Positions 29,651 to 40,834 of a stretch of DNA of 64,000 bases are shown here, piece after piece (position 1 is the first letter of the stretch; each line of letters opens with the position of its first letter). A program made the position numbers and the translations under genes. Source of the stretch: Sipunculus nudus (lineage: Eukaryota > Annelida > Sipuncula > Golfingiida > Sipunculidae); contig CM049307.1 of NCBI GenBank assembly GCA_026874595.1, positions 53,002,870 to 53,066,869 on the forward strand, written 5' to 3'. Under the pieces are notes generated by a model. The model was not told where the DNA came from. It ran no database searches and was given only the letters and a program-made list of their open reading frames with translations.

Positions 29651-32069
29651 GATTTCTTAGTTATAGGGTACATATATGCCTATCAACCGCTTATAATGTT
29701 GAACATATCACTTTTCTCACCTATCAATCTCTTTTGTTATAGTGACAAAGCTACCAGATCGCTCTCCTCCCCTGAGAAGTGGAGCTAACAAAGCAGCCAA
29801 GAGACTGCGCATGCGCACGAACTTCACACCATGGCAACTGGACGAACTGGAACGTGCTTTCCAATTGACTCACTATCCCGATATATTCATGCGAGAAGCC
29901 ATGGCGCTCCGCCTAGATCTGACAGAAGCCCGCATACAGGTACGACGTGTCTCCATACATGTAATACTCTGGTGTATATAGTACCAGTATATATAGACTA
30001 ACGTTATGTAAAGCATATCAGTTTATCTGCTGATATAAACAAGTTATAGCCCCCGCCTTTTTTTAAATATTTTATTGGCTGGAGGTAACCGCCTCGATTT
30101 TTTAAATGCAAGCTCAACTAAGTATGCACATCTGCAGAATTCCATTCCAGTATCGGACTACATGACCGAACAGAAACACACGCTTCCTCTTATTTTATAT
30201 CCTGGCGTTAACTAGGCCCGGTGACTACAGCATCTGCGGGCACTAGTGTGTAATAGTCTCCAATTACTGGATATTAACACCGAAGAACCTCCGAAACGCG
30301 CATTTGTTCGTGAGTGAAACATGGCCATGGGGCACGACCTCTCCATTGAGCCTACAGAGCACTCACCTTTGGCGGGGACCGGCCTTGAAAAATGCCACCA
30401 CCTCGGCCGAGATTCGAACTCACGATCTCATGTCTGACAAGAGTCCAGTGCTCTACCCCTAGATGACAAAAGCCGGTTGGGTTTCTCATTTCATTTAAAT
30501 GAATTATTAGTCTTTTTTAGGGAGGGATGGGTTCACTGGTTCCAGTGTCCTTCCTCTACCTTTCCATCCTACCCGACAACTATATCAAAATCAAAGGAAT
30601 TTAAGTCACCTAAACCTCTTTCGGTTTTGTCTCTACTGAAATATTTCCACCCCATGGAAAGAATCCTTTTATGGCTTGCACATTATGTATATACTTTATA
30701 TACACTACAGCATATTATATATAAACTTTACTACACTAGAGATGTGGACGACCAGGTTCCTTTACCTGTCAAACCAACTGGCTGAAACTCATACATGCGT
30801 ACACTCCAAAAGAGGAATAAGACATGAGTAAACAAAAACAAACCAATATATTAAAGAAAGAAGATCAAAAGCATCCGATAATATATACAGAACAATCACA
30901 CAGAGCAATCACCGGTAACCAAACTACGCAGAGTAGTCCCTTGTTTACACTTCTTTTGATCACAAGACAATCGCGCAAACGTGACATCAGATTGTTGCGC
31001 TGCTCGACTCAGGGATTGCTCCCGCTGTGTACACAATACAATCAGACCGATGGGGGGGGGGGGGGGGGGAGCATTTTGCATACCCATAATAACCCGGATT
31101 TTAAAGTCGCCTGTCGGAATTAAAGGGTACACCGCCAATGCATTAAATATTAAACAAAAAGGGCCAGGTAACATGAAATATCGTATCATTATATATAATA
31201 TATATACATATATATATGTACGTATAACCTCTGAAATATGAATGGTATTCAATTAATAATTATACTGTAAATTAGATATTGGATTAGCTCGGGCTTTAAT
31301 TGTTTAAGACCTTAGCACCAAGGAGGAATTAGGTTTTCGAAGGCGAAAATGGGTTTTTAAGGTTTCAACACCAATTGAGGCAAAGAAATCTATAATGGTT
31401 CTTGAATGTTTAGTTTTATTGTCTTAACTGTTTTCAACTTGCCTAGTGAATTAGCTTTTAAATGAAGCACAGAAATCTCCATAATAACTCATCACGTTTA
31501 TCCTGCACATGATCTTTTTTTTTAATTAGTAGACAATGTCGTTTTCTGTAAAGAACTTATAGTCTAAAAAATACTGAAAATAAAGTAATGAACCATCTGT
31601 TGCTTTCATATTAAGTTCACTCGTTGCAGCGTGAGTTTCTTCTTCTGACACATTCCTGGTTCCGCTGCTTACGACTTTGAGAACGGTCTAGGTTATTCCT
31701 TTCTGAGAGGGTTTGCGTTTTCAGATTACAAAACCCAGTTGTATTCTGTAATTCTTGCAGGTCTGGTTTCAAAACAGGCGAGCAAAATGGAGAAAAATGA
31801 AGAAAGACGCTGTGAATAGCTTGGGCAAGACTTCAGCTGTACCGAAACCTTCTGACACAACAGCACCAAGATTGCGACCTTTTGTACCACTGTTGCCGGT
31901 TTTACCACCGACTTTACCGCCACCTTCTGTGGAAACCGAGCGTTTGCGAGCAGGGTGCTGGTCAGGGAATTCTGTGCACAGCGTCGCCCTCTTGCGACTA
32001 CGAGCAAAACAACACGCGGAAGAACAAAAACTCACGAGGATCTTTCGATCCGGCCTGGACGTCATTTAA
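27019..32069 (+). CDS. Paired-like (Q50) homeobox transcription factor with eh1 and OAR-like motifs
   Basis: Three exons joined in phase: 27019-27160, 29743-29939 and 31761-32069 (TAA), giving 215 aa. Residues 6-12 (FSIDSIL) form an eh1/octapeptide, the Groucho-corepressor-binding motif of many homeodomain repressors. The homeodomain spans about residues 68-127 ([20 protein letters not shown] ... NRRAKWRK), with Gln at homeodomain position 50 and Asn at 51, so paired-like class. The intron after homeodomain residue 46 (ARIQ|VWFQ) is the classic position for this class. Residues 184-201 ([18 protein letters not shown]) look like an OAR motif, preceded by a Pro/Leu-rich linker. From memory the homeodomain resembles Unc-4/UNCX (FMREA.ALRLDL) and Arx/Alx (RLDLTEAR) groups, with no clear assignment. 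It would act in the nucleus, probably as a repressor. The start at 27019 has A at -3; an in-frame ATG at 26992 is the alternative. Confidence 0.85.
27265..27316. repeat. (ATA)n microsatellite
   Basis: About 50 bp of AAT repeat with a few interruptions, next to the MITE left end. Confidence 0.9.
27322..27805. mobile_element. MITE-like element with GGCGTCAAT terminal inverted repeats (R2 family)
   Basis: The left end TCATGGGCGTCAATATAGGG and the right end AATTGACGCCACTGATA are imperfect inverted repeats around GGCGTCAAT. Both sides are flanked by ATAAT-type sequence, a possible target duplication. G and C tracts lie just inside each end; the interior is AT-rich with TA microsatellites and no coding. 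Related sequence is at 9296-9566, 25755-26006 and 38466-38750. It sits in intron 1 of the homeobox gene. Confidence 0.5.
29005..29067. repeat. Imperfect inverted repeat
   Basis: AAACCCACGACAGTCC...AGAAAGG (29005-29029) pairs with CCTTTCTCGACTGTCGTTGG... (29045-29067) around a 15-base loop. It lies in intron 1 of the homeobox gene. No role is assigned. Confidence 0.4.
29338..29592 (+). repeat. Interspersed repeat R1 upstream of the real homeobox exon 2
   Basis: Colinear with 12980-13230. Preceded by a (GT)n tract (29283-29320) and a G run. The B/C homology starts at about 29338. Confidence 0.6.
29593..29646. repeat. (TA)n microsatellite
   Basis: About 54 bp AT repeat, about 95 bp upstream of homeobox exon 2. 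It is missing at the matching place in the pseudo-exon copy. Confidence 0.95.
29743..29939 (+). CDS. Homeobox exon 2 (homeodomain residues 1-46)
   Basis: Acceptor TTGTTATAG, donor GTACGA, 197 nt. Encodes [19 protein letters not shown] and the homeodomain up to ARIQ. Leaves in phase 0. A degenerate copy with a 2-nt insertion is at 13339-13537. Confidence 0.85.
30211..30478 (-). repeat. tRNA-derived SINE S1 in homeobox intron 2
   Basis: Third full-length minus-strand copy, same box A/box B head at the right end and tail at the left. The B/C homology continues a further ~370 bp to about 30855 and then stops. Confidence 0.7.
31761..32069 (+). CDS. Homeobox exon 3 (WFQNRR helix, Pro-rich linker, OAR-like end)
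   Basis: Acceptor AATTCTTGCAG, 102 codons and TAA. Starts [15 protein letters not shown], completing the recognition helix. A Pro/Leu-rich segment follows and then an OAR-like motif close to the C-terminus. Confidence 0.85.
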   Translation, partial: VWFQNRRAKWRKMKKDAVNSLGKTSAVPKPSDTTAPRLRPFVPLLPVLPPTLPPPSVETERLRAGCWSGNSVHSVALLRLRAKQHAEEQKLTRIFRSGLDVI

Positions 32070-32253
32070 ATACGATAAAATTGCGACCCTGATATGAAAA
32101 TGCACTGGTGTACATATTACTCTGAAATATGTGTAGGCATGATGCGCCTAAGGGTGTGTGTGTGTGGGGGGGGGGGGGGGGGGTTGGTGTTGGAAGGGGA
32201 CACCCTTGAAATAAATTAAAGGTATATATAAACGGACTAAATTGTGACATATT

Positions 32254-32297
<44 letters not shown>

Positions 32298-35200
32298 GGG
32301 TTGAAAGATAAATTAGGTATAACTTTACATTTTTAAATGAATTTGCTTTCATATTTTACAATTATTCCCCATTGTATATATCGTTTGGAAAATACATAGT
32401 TTCCCCCATTTTACCTTTGGATCATGAAATTTTACCTTGACGTTGAACACATTAAAATTCACCAGTTCTCATAGTTATACCTCAATAATAATCAGGTTTG
32501 GGGTTATACCAATGATGATGTATTTTCTCTTGTCAAATGTCTACTGATCTTTGCTAACTAAATGCATATCAAACAAAAATCGATGAATAAGGATACTGGA
32601 ACGAAGTATATTCCTTGACCTTTTGACCTTGAATTAACTATAAAATGCAAAATATAATTAATTAAACGACATCAAACCATTTGGAAACGTCCAAAACTCA
32701 TTTGTGTAACCTTACATATAAATGAAACGTAAGACTAAACGAAAATGAAATGCGTCTATAGTATAACATAAACCCAGTTTTAAAGGAGTAATTTGCATTA
32801 ATTTTTCACAATATCCTCCTCATTAATCACATATTCCATGAATAAATATCAGCATATCTCAACAAAGCCTCATATGTACGGTTAAAATCGTAGGTTACTC
32901 GTGAATATAGGTGAAAAAAAAAATGACCACATTAAACTTTCTGACCTCTAACTGTGACCTTGGATGTCAAATACCTCCTTGGCAACCGGGTGATTCCTTG
33001 TACCATGGTCACCGTTTCTAGCACCTTTCAGGGGTTTGCTGGTCGACAATTTACTACGATAAAAAAAAAATGGTATTGAGCATTTGGAAATTAGGCCTAC
33101 TATTAATTTGTTACTATTCATTCAGACCTTGGATGTGAACCGTAAATTATTATGCTATGTATAGACCTTATTTACCGGTTATTATACAGTAACGACTCGC
33201 AATAAAAACAGGAGACCCATGATTGAATAAGGTGTCTTTGAATTATCAATTATTGATAATTATTGCCTTTCGATTCTAGTCTTTCATATCACATTGCCAT
33301 TATATCAACTGTAATAAGTAAGTATACTTAAACAGCTTTACCGGAAAAATTGCTGTTAACTGAAAACAATTAAAAAAGCTACTTGTGTTTTTTATTTGGC
33401 GTAAGTGAAAAGTGCGGTCTCTCGTAAATCATATGTTATTAGTGAACAGTTCCAGTACTTCTTCCTCCAAAGGCGTTATCATGTCTGTAAGAAAATTCAC
33501 GATGGCAGCCTTAAGCACCTGTTTATTACGGCAATGTATAATTGTTCGGTAAACCAAAAAACGAAGGATCAATAGGTCAAAATACGGTCAAATTGCCACC
33601 GGAATTTACTTATTAAGTTGTAAAATCGTAAAACTTCAGTTAAAATACCTAATACCCCGCACGAAACCTCTTACAATTAGTAAAATCATCCAGCGGACAT
33701 ACCAGTTTTTATCTGTGTCATTATCTTATGTATTTATAAAACAAATGGATACGAGACAGGACCGCTTTGAAGTCCTTCAGCGAATGATCTCATTCGAAAA
33801 ATGAGGATGTCCTGAGGCACAGCTTTCTGTGATACTCGAGCTGAATGTAAAACGATTAAGAGCCATAAGATAATTCTTTGTGATATCTAAAAATATATGA
33901 CTAAAATTGTAAAAGTGTATTTTCTACACAGGGCAAACAAAATGTTAAATAGGTTAAGCTCATGATAAATAGTGCACATTCGAGAAAATGTCTGAAAGTT
34001 GGCAATAAGATTATTAATCTTATTAATAAATAACATATCAATAAATGAACAGAATCGGATAGAATAGCTTATGGGCGATATGGGTTAGATTGTAATGGGC
34101 TTCGTTTATTTCCCAGGTGACTAATACACAGGGGTGTATCAAATTTTGACAAAAGGATCCCCTTTCTTGAGTTATCTTTTGTGGTATAATGATATTACAG
34201 ATAGTAAAGCTGTCATTATAGCCTGTAATTGTTAATGCTACATCCGGATCCCATATAGTATGCATGGGCACAACTCGGTCGGGGGGGGGGGGGGGGGGGT
34301 TGGTTCATAAAGCTGTTAAGTTGTTCCATGTATAGAGAAACAAATAGCGCAGATCATATCATTTTTTATCTTGTTATTAGATACACCTCCAGCAACCGAG
34401 TCACATATAGTTAATAACATTCACTATAGGTCAACTGCTGTTTAAACGTTAAGTGTAAATCACATATACTGTTTTGAAAGGAAAGGCCAAGAACATGGGA
34501 ATATAGGCATGTATACATACGCCTGACGTATAGTCAGATATGTGATGTGTAGGTAAATGTCTATTAGTTTTATAGTAATAAAAGCTCCTGGATATCTATA
34601 AGTATAAGGGCATATGTACTGAAAGTGTAGACGCAGTAACAGTAAGGTCCTTCTGACTGGCTGTCAGGTTTCAGGCATATTCATCATGGAAATCCAAATC
34701 TAGGGTTTTAGTGCCTGGTCCCTAAGACAGTGCCTTCAAGTACCTTAGACGGAACTTCAGGCAAATAATGGCTCCAAGCGGGCTTTGTGGCTACCTGAAC
34801 ATTTTTTTTTTCGATTTTAATTATTTAAAATGGTTTACTCATCCAAGTAAAGACGCACGTTTGTTTACCATAAGCTAATTATATTAAATATGTCCTTCAC
34901 ACCATTTTATATAGCCCACAAGAATGGACTCCTCAGTTGCTTTGATTTTAGTTATTGGCCCAATGTGGTATCCATGGATTGCCCCTGCAGTTACATATAA
35001 TAGTACAAACATTGTGCATTACAGTACACAAATCTGACGCATTGTACAGGACTTCCGCCAAAAGCAAGATGTCATTTAAGCTGTTTATGCTTCAATTCTC
35101 TCTGGACTAATAAATCAATTATTGGTGTTACAGATGTTTCATGCTTTCCGGACTGATTGTTTTTAATTACACTCTGAAGATGGAGTGTGCAATAAACTCT

Positions 35201-36556
35201 CGCTTTCATCAATATAACAAATATAGCTAACTCTAAACATAGTGCGTGTCCATCCTGTTCTGTTGCATGTATTCTAAGCTGACACCCCTTCTTAATGAAG
35301 TGGTCCTGCTCCGAGAGTGGGGCCCGCATGAACCAATCACCATGGAGTTAGGAGGTTATTGATGAAACTCCTGTCGCGTTTACATATATTTTCTACAGGC
35401 GGACTGAAACTCGAATATGCAGAAAGTTACTTAATATAAACAGCATATGAAAATTAAAAAGGACCTTCCGTAAATGTTAACCAGGGATGGTGAATACATG
35501 TACAGTTCATTTACTGCTGAGACGGCACGTCGAACCAGAACACGGAGCAAATTAACGACGCATATCTACAGAAAACAGGATAACAAGACTCACTCAGTCT
35601 ATTTAAGATAGTGTCAGCGCCCAGGTTATGAAAGCTGAAGGTAACGAAGAATTTTATTTTTATGATCTACTGATGATCTACTGTGGTCTTCACACTGGTT
35701 AATATTACTTAAAAAAGGCTTCAAAAAGGTTGACTCAGAACTTTCCGGACGGTGGGGTTAAGCGTTTCTGACGCTCGAAATCTCATTTGGCCGCTCGATT
35801 TTTTGGGGCCCGATCGTCCAATGGCCCCTGACGAGCGAAATTTCGGAATGGAGGACCGTGAGGATCAAAGTTGGGTCACTTTAGTTGCTGATTACCTCAA
35901 TAACCAGTCAATTCTGTAAACACTGTGCTGAAGACCAACCCTTAGTTTTCACTCTAATAAAATAATCATAAATTTACACATTACCAAATAATGTAATGAT
36001 AAGAGAATTGCTTTAAATAAAAAGAAAACCAAATTTACGCAACCCTTCAAAATTCGACACAGATCACCTTCCATTGGGACATTTCCAATACCCATTTGAC
36101 GCGCAAAGGTTTTATCCTGCATGCATGACCGTCCCGGACTCTTTAACCGGACTCTTTAATTTTTTTTCTCATTGAAAGCCCTGGTTTGTATAATTACCTT
36201 TCATCTACGCTTGGTTGACTTCGATTCGCTATAATTGCATTCTTGTTCGTATAGATTACATGGTGTGTATATCTGCTTTGCTTTTACTGCCCTTCTGGGG
36301 CATAATCATTTTTAATACTCCTCCCCGATAACTTATAATGTCATTCGGATTGCCCTACCACTTTGTATAAGATTTAAGATTACCTCATCGAACGTTTTCT
36401 ATATTTATTAAGATATTTTAATGCATAAACTAAAATTAATTAACAAAAAAAAAAAAACCCAGCAAATTATATTATTAAAATATGAAAAATATGAAAGCCA
36501 TTGGTTGAAATCTGGTTGATATTGTAATTTATAAAGTGATCTATTTTATTTGTACA
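32070..36556. other. Intergenic DNA, no gene seen
   Basis: AT-rich. Contains G runs (32167, 32287, 34280), a (GA)n tract (32260-32287) and scattered TGACCTTGGATGTC-type phrases (32600-33130) that look like an old repeat. The block at 35750-35870 is more GC-rich, with two GACG(C/A)(T/G)CGAAAT-like phrases. No open frame here has protein-like composition. Confidence 0.4.
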
Positions 36557-36847
<291 letters not shown>

Positions 36848-36948
36848 GATGTTCCATACTGAATATGACATATAGCACAAGTATATTTCACATTACTTTG
36901 AATTTAGTTAGTTTTAATGTTTTAGCTTGTTTGTCATCCTGTGTTAAA

Positions 36949-36969
36949 TTATATATATATATATATATA

Positions 36970-37015
<46 letters not shown>
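36949..37015. repeat. (TA)n microsatellite
   Basis: Interrupted AT repeat. Confidence 0.9.
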
Positions 37016-37017
<2 letters not shown>

Positions 37018-37865
37018 ATATTTAAACATGTGCACAATTGTGTTCGATCGTTATCAGTGACATTAATTTTTTAATAGAAAGTTCGACTATTCGCAAAATG
37101 TCTACAGAAAGCACGTATATAATCTGTATACCCAATCCAAATTGATACACCGTTTCTATGGCCTATTTCACAATTTGTGTCCTTGAAAATACTGAATGCG
37201 ATCTGACAGATTGATTTCTATTAAGGAAACATTAAGGCTAAGAGAAAATAGCAAAAATGGAAATTATTGACATCTATCTAAATGATGAATAAAAGGACCG
37301 AAGCCCCAGGCTGCCGAGAAATAAAGGTGGGAGTTTACAAGCGGGACACATGACATTAAGTTAATGGTTATATATCAGAGTCTGTTGTTTACTAGAGCTT
37401 TTAGTGGGTAGTATTTGCCCTAGTTAATCTCCAGAAATTCATGTTCCAAGTGACGCTACATATAATACAAATTATACATGTCGTTTATTCAAATAAACCT
37501 GTCTCTGCCCCGGATGAAATCCCGATGTAGTTTCAAGGTCGTCACATGGTATTTCACATGACCAAAACTCCGTTCAGCAAAGCGTTCTTAATTTCTTGGT
37601 TAAATATAAGTTAATTTAAGCCTATATTCTAACTTACAGTTAACGGCACATGAATATACAGAACATTCCGTTCATTGCCAATGGGTTCCCACTTTTCTGT
37701 GTTCATGTTTCATATCTCTTAACAATGATTTAACATAGCTAACCTTACATCTCTCTCTCTCTCTATATATATATATGATGTTTACCGTGTATATTGTGGG
37801 AATTCTATCTGTAAAAGTGAGAAAATGATTCTAACATTGACATTCAGGACACCTGAACACCGTTC

Positions 37866-38116
37866 AGGACACCGTTTGATTATCTGCCAAAGGCAAATTG
37901 CCAATATAAAAGAGGATTCCAGTACTCTAGAATAATAAAAAAAATCAATGATTTTGTCAATGATTTTTAAAAGAGATATTACAGTTTAGCACTGGCACAA
38001 ATGCTCCTCCGTTTGGATCGAAGTAAATGTTAATTCCAGTCAATATTCTCGTTTTATTTAATGTATACTCTATGAGTTGAGGGTTTTGTTCCCTTCAAAT
38101 GAGACCATAGTTTACA

Positions 38117-38157
<41 letters not shown>

Positions 38158-38465
38158 TTAACCACATTTAAAAAAATAAAGGACACCGTTTGATTATCTG
38201 CCAAAGGCAAATTGCCAATATAAAAGAGGATTCCAGTACTCTAGAATAATAAAAAAAATCAATGATTTTGTCATTGATTTTTAAAAGAGATATTACAGTT
38301 TAGCACTGGCACAAATGCTCCTTCGTTTGGATCGAAGTAAATGTTAATTCCAGTCAATATTCTCGTTTTATTTAATGTATACTCTATGAGTTGAGGGTTA
38401 TGTTCCCTTCAAATGAGACCATAGTTTACATATATATATATATACTTAACCACATTTAAAAAAAT
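37866..38465. repeat. Tandem duplication, unit about 314 bp
   Basis: 37866-38179 and 38180-38465 are almost identical from GGACACCGTTTGATTATCTG to TTAACCACATTTAAAAAAAT. They differ by a few substitutions and by (TA)n length (about 36 versus 14 bp). A recent direct duplication of non-coding DNA. Confidence 0.9.
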
Positions 38466-38750
38466 TGCAATTAAGTGTATAAGGTTTTAGAAAATAAGGT
38501 ATTATGTTTCCAGTATAAAAGTTGATTTAAAACTACGTTTAGATATCATATTTTACAATAAACTCACTAATGAAACCAAAGTCTATAATTCTACTTATTA
38601 ATATATTTAATTTGCGATATATAAATATTATTTTCTGAATGGGGGGGGGGGGGGGGTGATAACACTGACCATCCCTCCTTGCCAAAAAGTTAAATATAGG
38701 GATATATATACTCCCCTCCCTATATTGACGACCCTGTTCACAAATTTACA
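38466..38750 (+). repeat. Interspersed repeat R2, third copy
   Basis: Same order of landmarks as 9296-9566 (TAAACTCACTAATG, G tract, ACTGACCATCCCTCC) but extends to the proper terminus CTATATTGACGACCCTG. Confidence 0.55.
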
Positions 38751-38850
38751 GTCACTCATGCACGAATTGACTTGGTAGTGTGGCCGAATAAGTGAATGGC
38801 GGAGGCTTGGACTCGTTTGAATGCAGAATTCTAGTTCGTAATGGGACTGA
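38738..38850 (-). repeat. R1 repeat fragment (inverted)
   Basis: GTCACTCATGCACGAATTGA and CCGAATAAGTGAATGGCGGAGGC-like sequence match the inverted R1 at 46700-46810. Confidence 0.5.
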
Positions 38851-39879
38851 GAGAAGAATCCCCTATTAATTTTGAAATGACAAGTTTCCGGGTGTTTTTT
38901 TGTTTATTCCCTTTAGATCAATGCTTTAATACATGGAAATTGTCCATTTAAAGTCCTGATCGTATTAATGGTTAAACCTGGCCTTTTTGGTGTTCAATAG
39001 CTGTCCTGAACGGCGGACGCCGTTATGGTCCTCATCATTAAGGGGCTTGGGCTTCCTTTAACAAATAATAATTATTAAGGTAAGAAATAAATTTTATTTT
39101 GTTTGTAATAATTAAAAATATATGACGCATCAAAGCTAAAATTTTGTGTAAATCCGGAATTCAGGAAAACTTGAACAAGAATGCCATGGGCATTCACCAC
39201 TGATTGTGATATCTCGTCCCAAGTGCTTAGTTACTTTGGCAGCATACAGTTTACCAATTTACAACTATGGAAGTTTGTTGTTAATGTCTTCTTTGATTTT
39301 AAATTGTTCTTATCCTAAGCGTTACTGATATCAGTTTATTAACTGCAAAAATAAATCAGCAAAATTCTGTCGTTCATGGAGTTGATAATGCTCGGTTTCT
39401 CATTATCTGGTGCTATTAAATTTGGACATGCAAGGTCTCATATTCCAGGGCCCCTCTTTGATCACGGTAATTCCACTATATATTTACGACTCGAAAATCC
39501 TTTGCATAAAATAACGAAAAAATAAGATAGTAGGAAACCAAACTTATTTCTTTAACTTGAAATGATGCACATAATTTTATATGTCATAATTACCGTGTGT
39601 TTCAAGGGAAGAACAGGGTACACGAAAATATTAACCCAAATTTAAAATAATACTTTACTTAATTGCTACTTCCTAACTTTAATCTTTATCAATTATTATT
39701 CTAGGCATAATGGTCATATAATTGTCACATGTAAGTGATTATCCAAGTTTTAATATCCAACATATTTTACTTATAGCTGAGCCAGAAAGCATCTGATTTC
39801 ACATGTGTGGTATTAGAGTCGTCTAGGGGTGCACAATTACATACAGAAAATTGGTGAGCTACCATAGGCCAGTTTCTGT

Positions 39880-40285
39880 TGTTGGCTTCATATTCGCGGG
39901 ATATAAATTTCGCGATTTCTAGTTTCGTTGTTTCGCGAGGGTTTCATTTTCGCGATTCCACCATATTAAATCCTACAAAAAGTAAACCATTATTATATGA
40001 AATATTTATATTAAATAATATATGTGCAAAATTTCAACACTTGGGCCCAATAGAAGAGTGAACGAGTTGGTATTATAGTCCCTTAATGGCAGACAATTTG
40101 GAAGATCTTATATCATTTGCTTTAGCATTGCAATGTTTGAACATATAAGATCTATTTTTATTTATATTAAATATCGATCTTTAGACATGCTTCCCACGAT
40201 TAGACCTCTTGTTCACAAAGGTTTTATTTTCACGATAATTCCCCTTTCGCGAATATTGCGTATTTAATAATTTCGCGAACAAGAA
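39880..40285. repeat. TTCGCGA-rich interspersed element
   Basis: Six CGCG-containing TTTCGCGA/TTCGCGA motifs in two clusters at its ends (39893-39957 and 40244-40285), with an AT-rich centre. CpG-rich islands like this are rare elsewhere in the window. From memory similar TTCGCGA repeats are common in bivalve genomes. No coding. Confidence 0.5.
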
Positions 40286-40599
40286 AGCAACCACAGCGTA
40301 TATCCTGAGACATATCGCGTTCCTTCTTTATATTATAAATCATATTTAAACAGGCACATGAATCAGTTTTCTTAGGTCTTACAGAGGATACCTCGAAACA
40401 CACATACATGTGCACACACATATATCACATTCTGGTCAAAATTATTTGAATTTATATTTTAAACTTAATAAAGGCAAACAAGTTTAAAAATACTTAGATT
40501 TTAATTACTCCTAAATAATTGAGATCCTCTATTTTCTATTAAGACTTCGCGTGGGTCCTGGTGGCCTATTTTTTAAAGGTCCATCGGACGAGATACCAT

Positions 40600-40701
40600 A
40601 CTGCGTATGTGAAAAGTAAGGCTCAGGCGACCGATGGGAAAGCTTTGTGTACTTTTTGTCTTGGAGGGATCACATTTTGCAACCGTATACACTAGATGAA
40701 G
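40600..40701 (+). other. Possible 5' UTR exon of the first GPCR
   Basis: A strong donor GAAG|GTATGT at 40701/40702 would pair with the acceptor TCGTTTCAG at 40826, giving a 125-bp 5' UTR intron. Exon start unknown. The second GPCR has a much longer intron in the same place. Confidence 0.3.
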
Positions 40702-40834
40702 GTATGTAATGTGTTATAAGCGACTGAGGAAATGTCCTAGGAAATATATAAATAAGATAAATTAGAAAAGAATTATACCCATAAAATATGTAAACAATGA
40801 CTCCAGATAGTGCTTCTCTCGTTTCAGGTGAATC

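Noticed and set aside
31769..32065. Minus-strand open frame opposite homeobox exon 3
   Set aside because: Shadow of the coding exon, whose sense frame gives [12 protein letters not shown].
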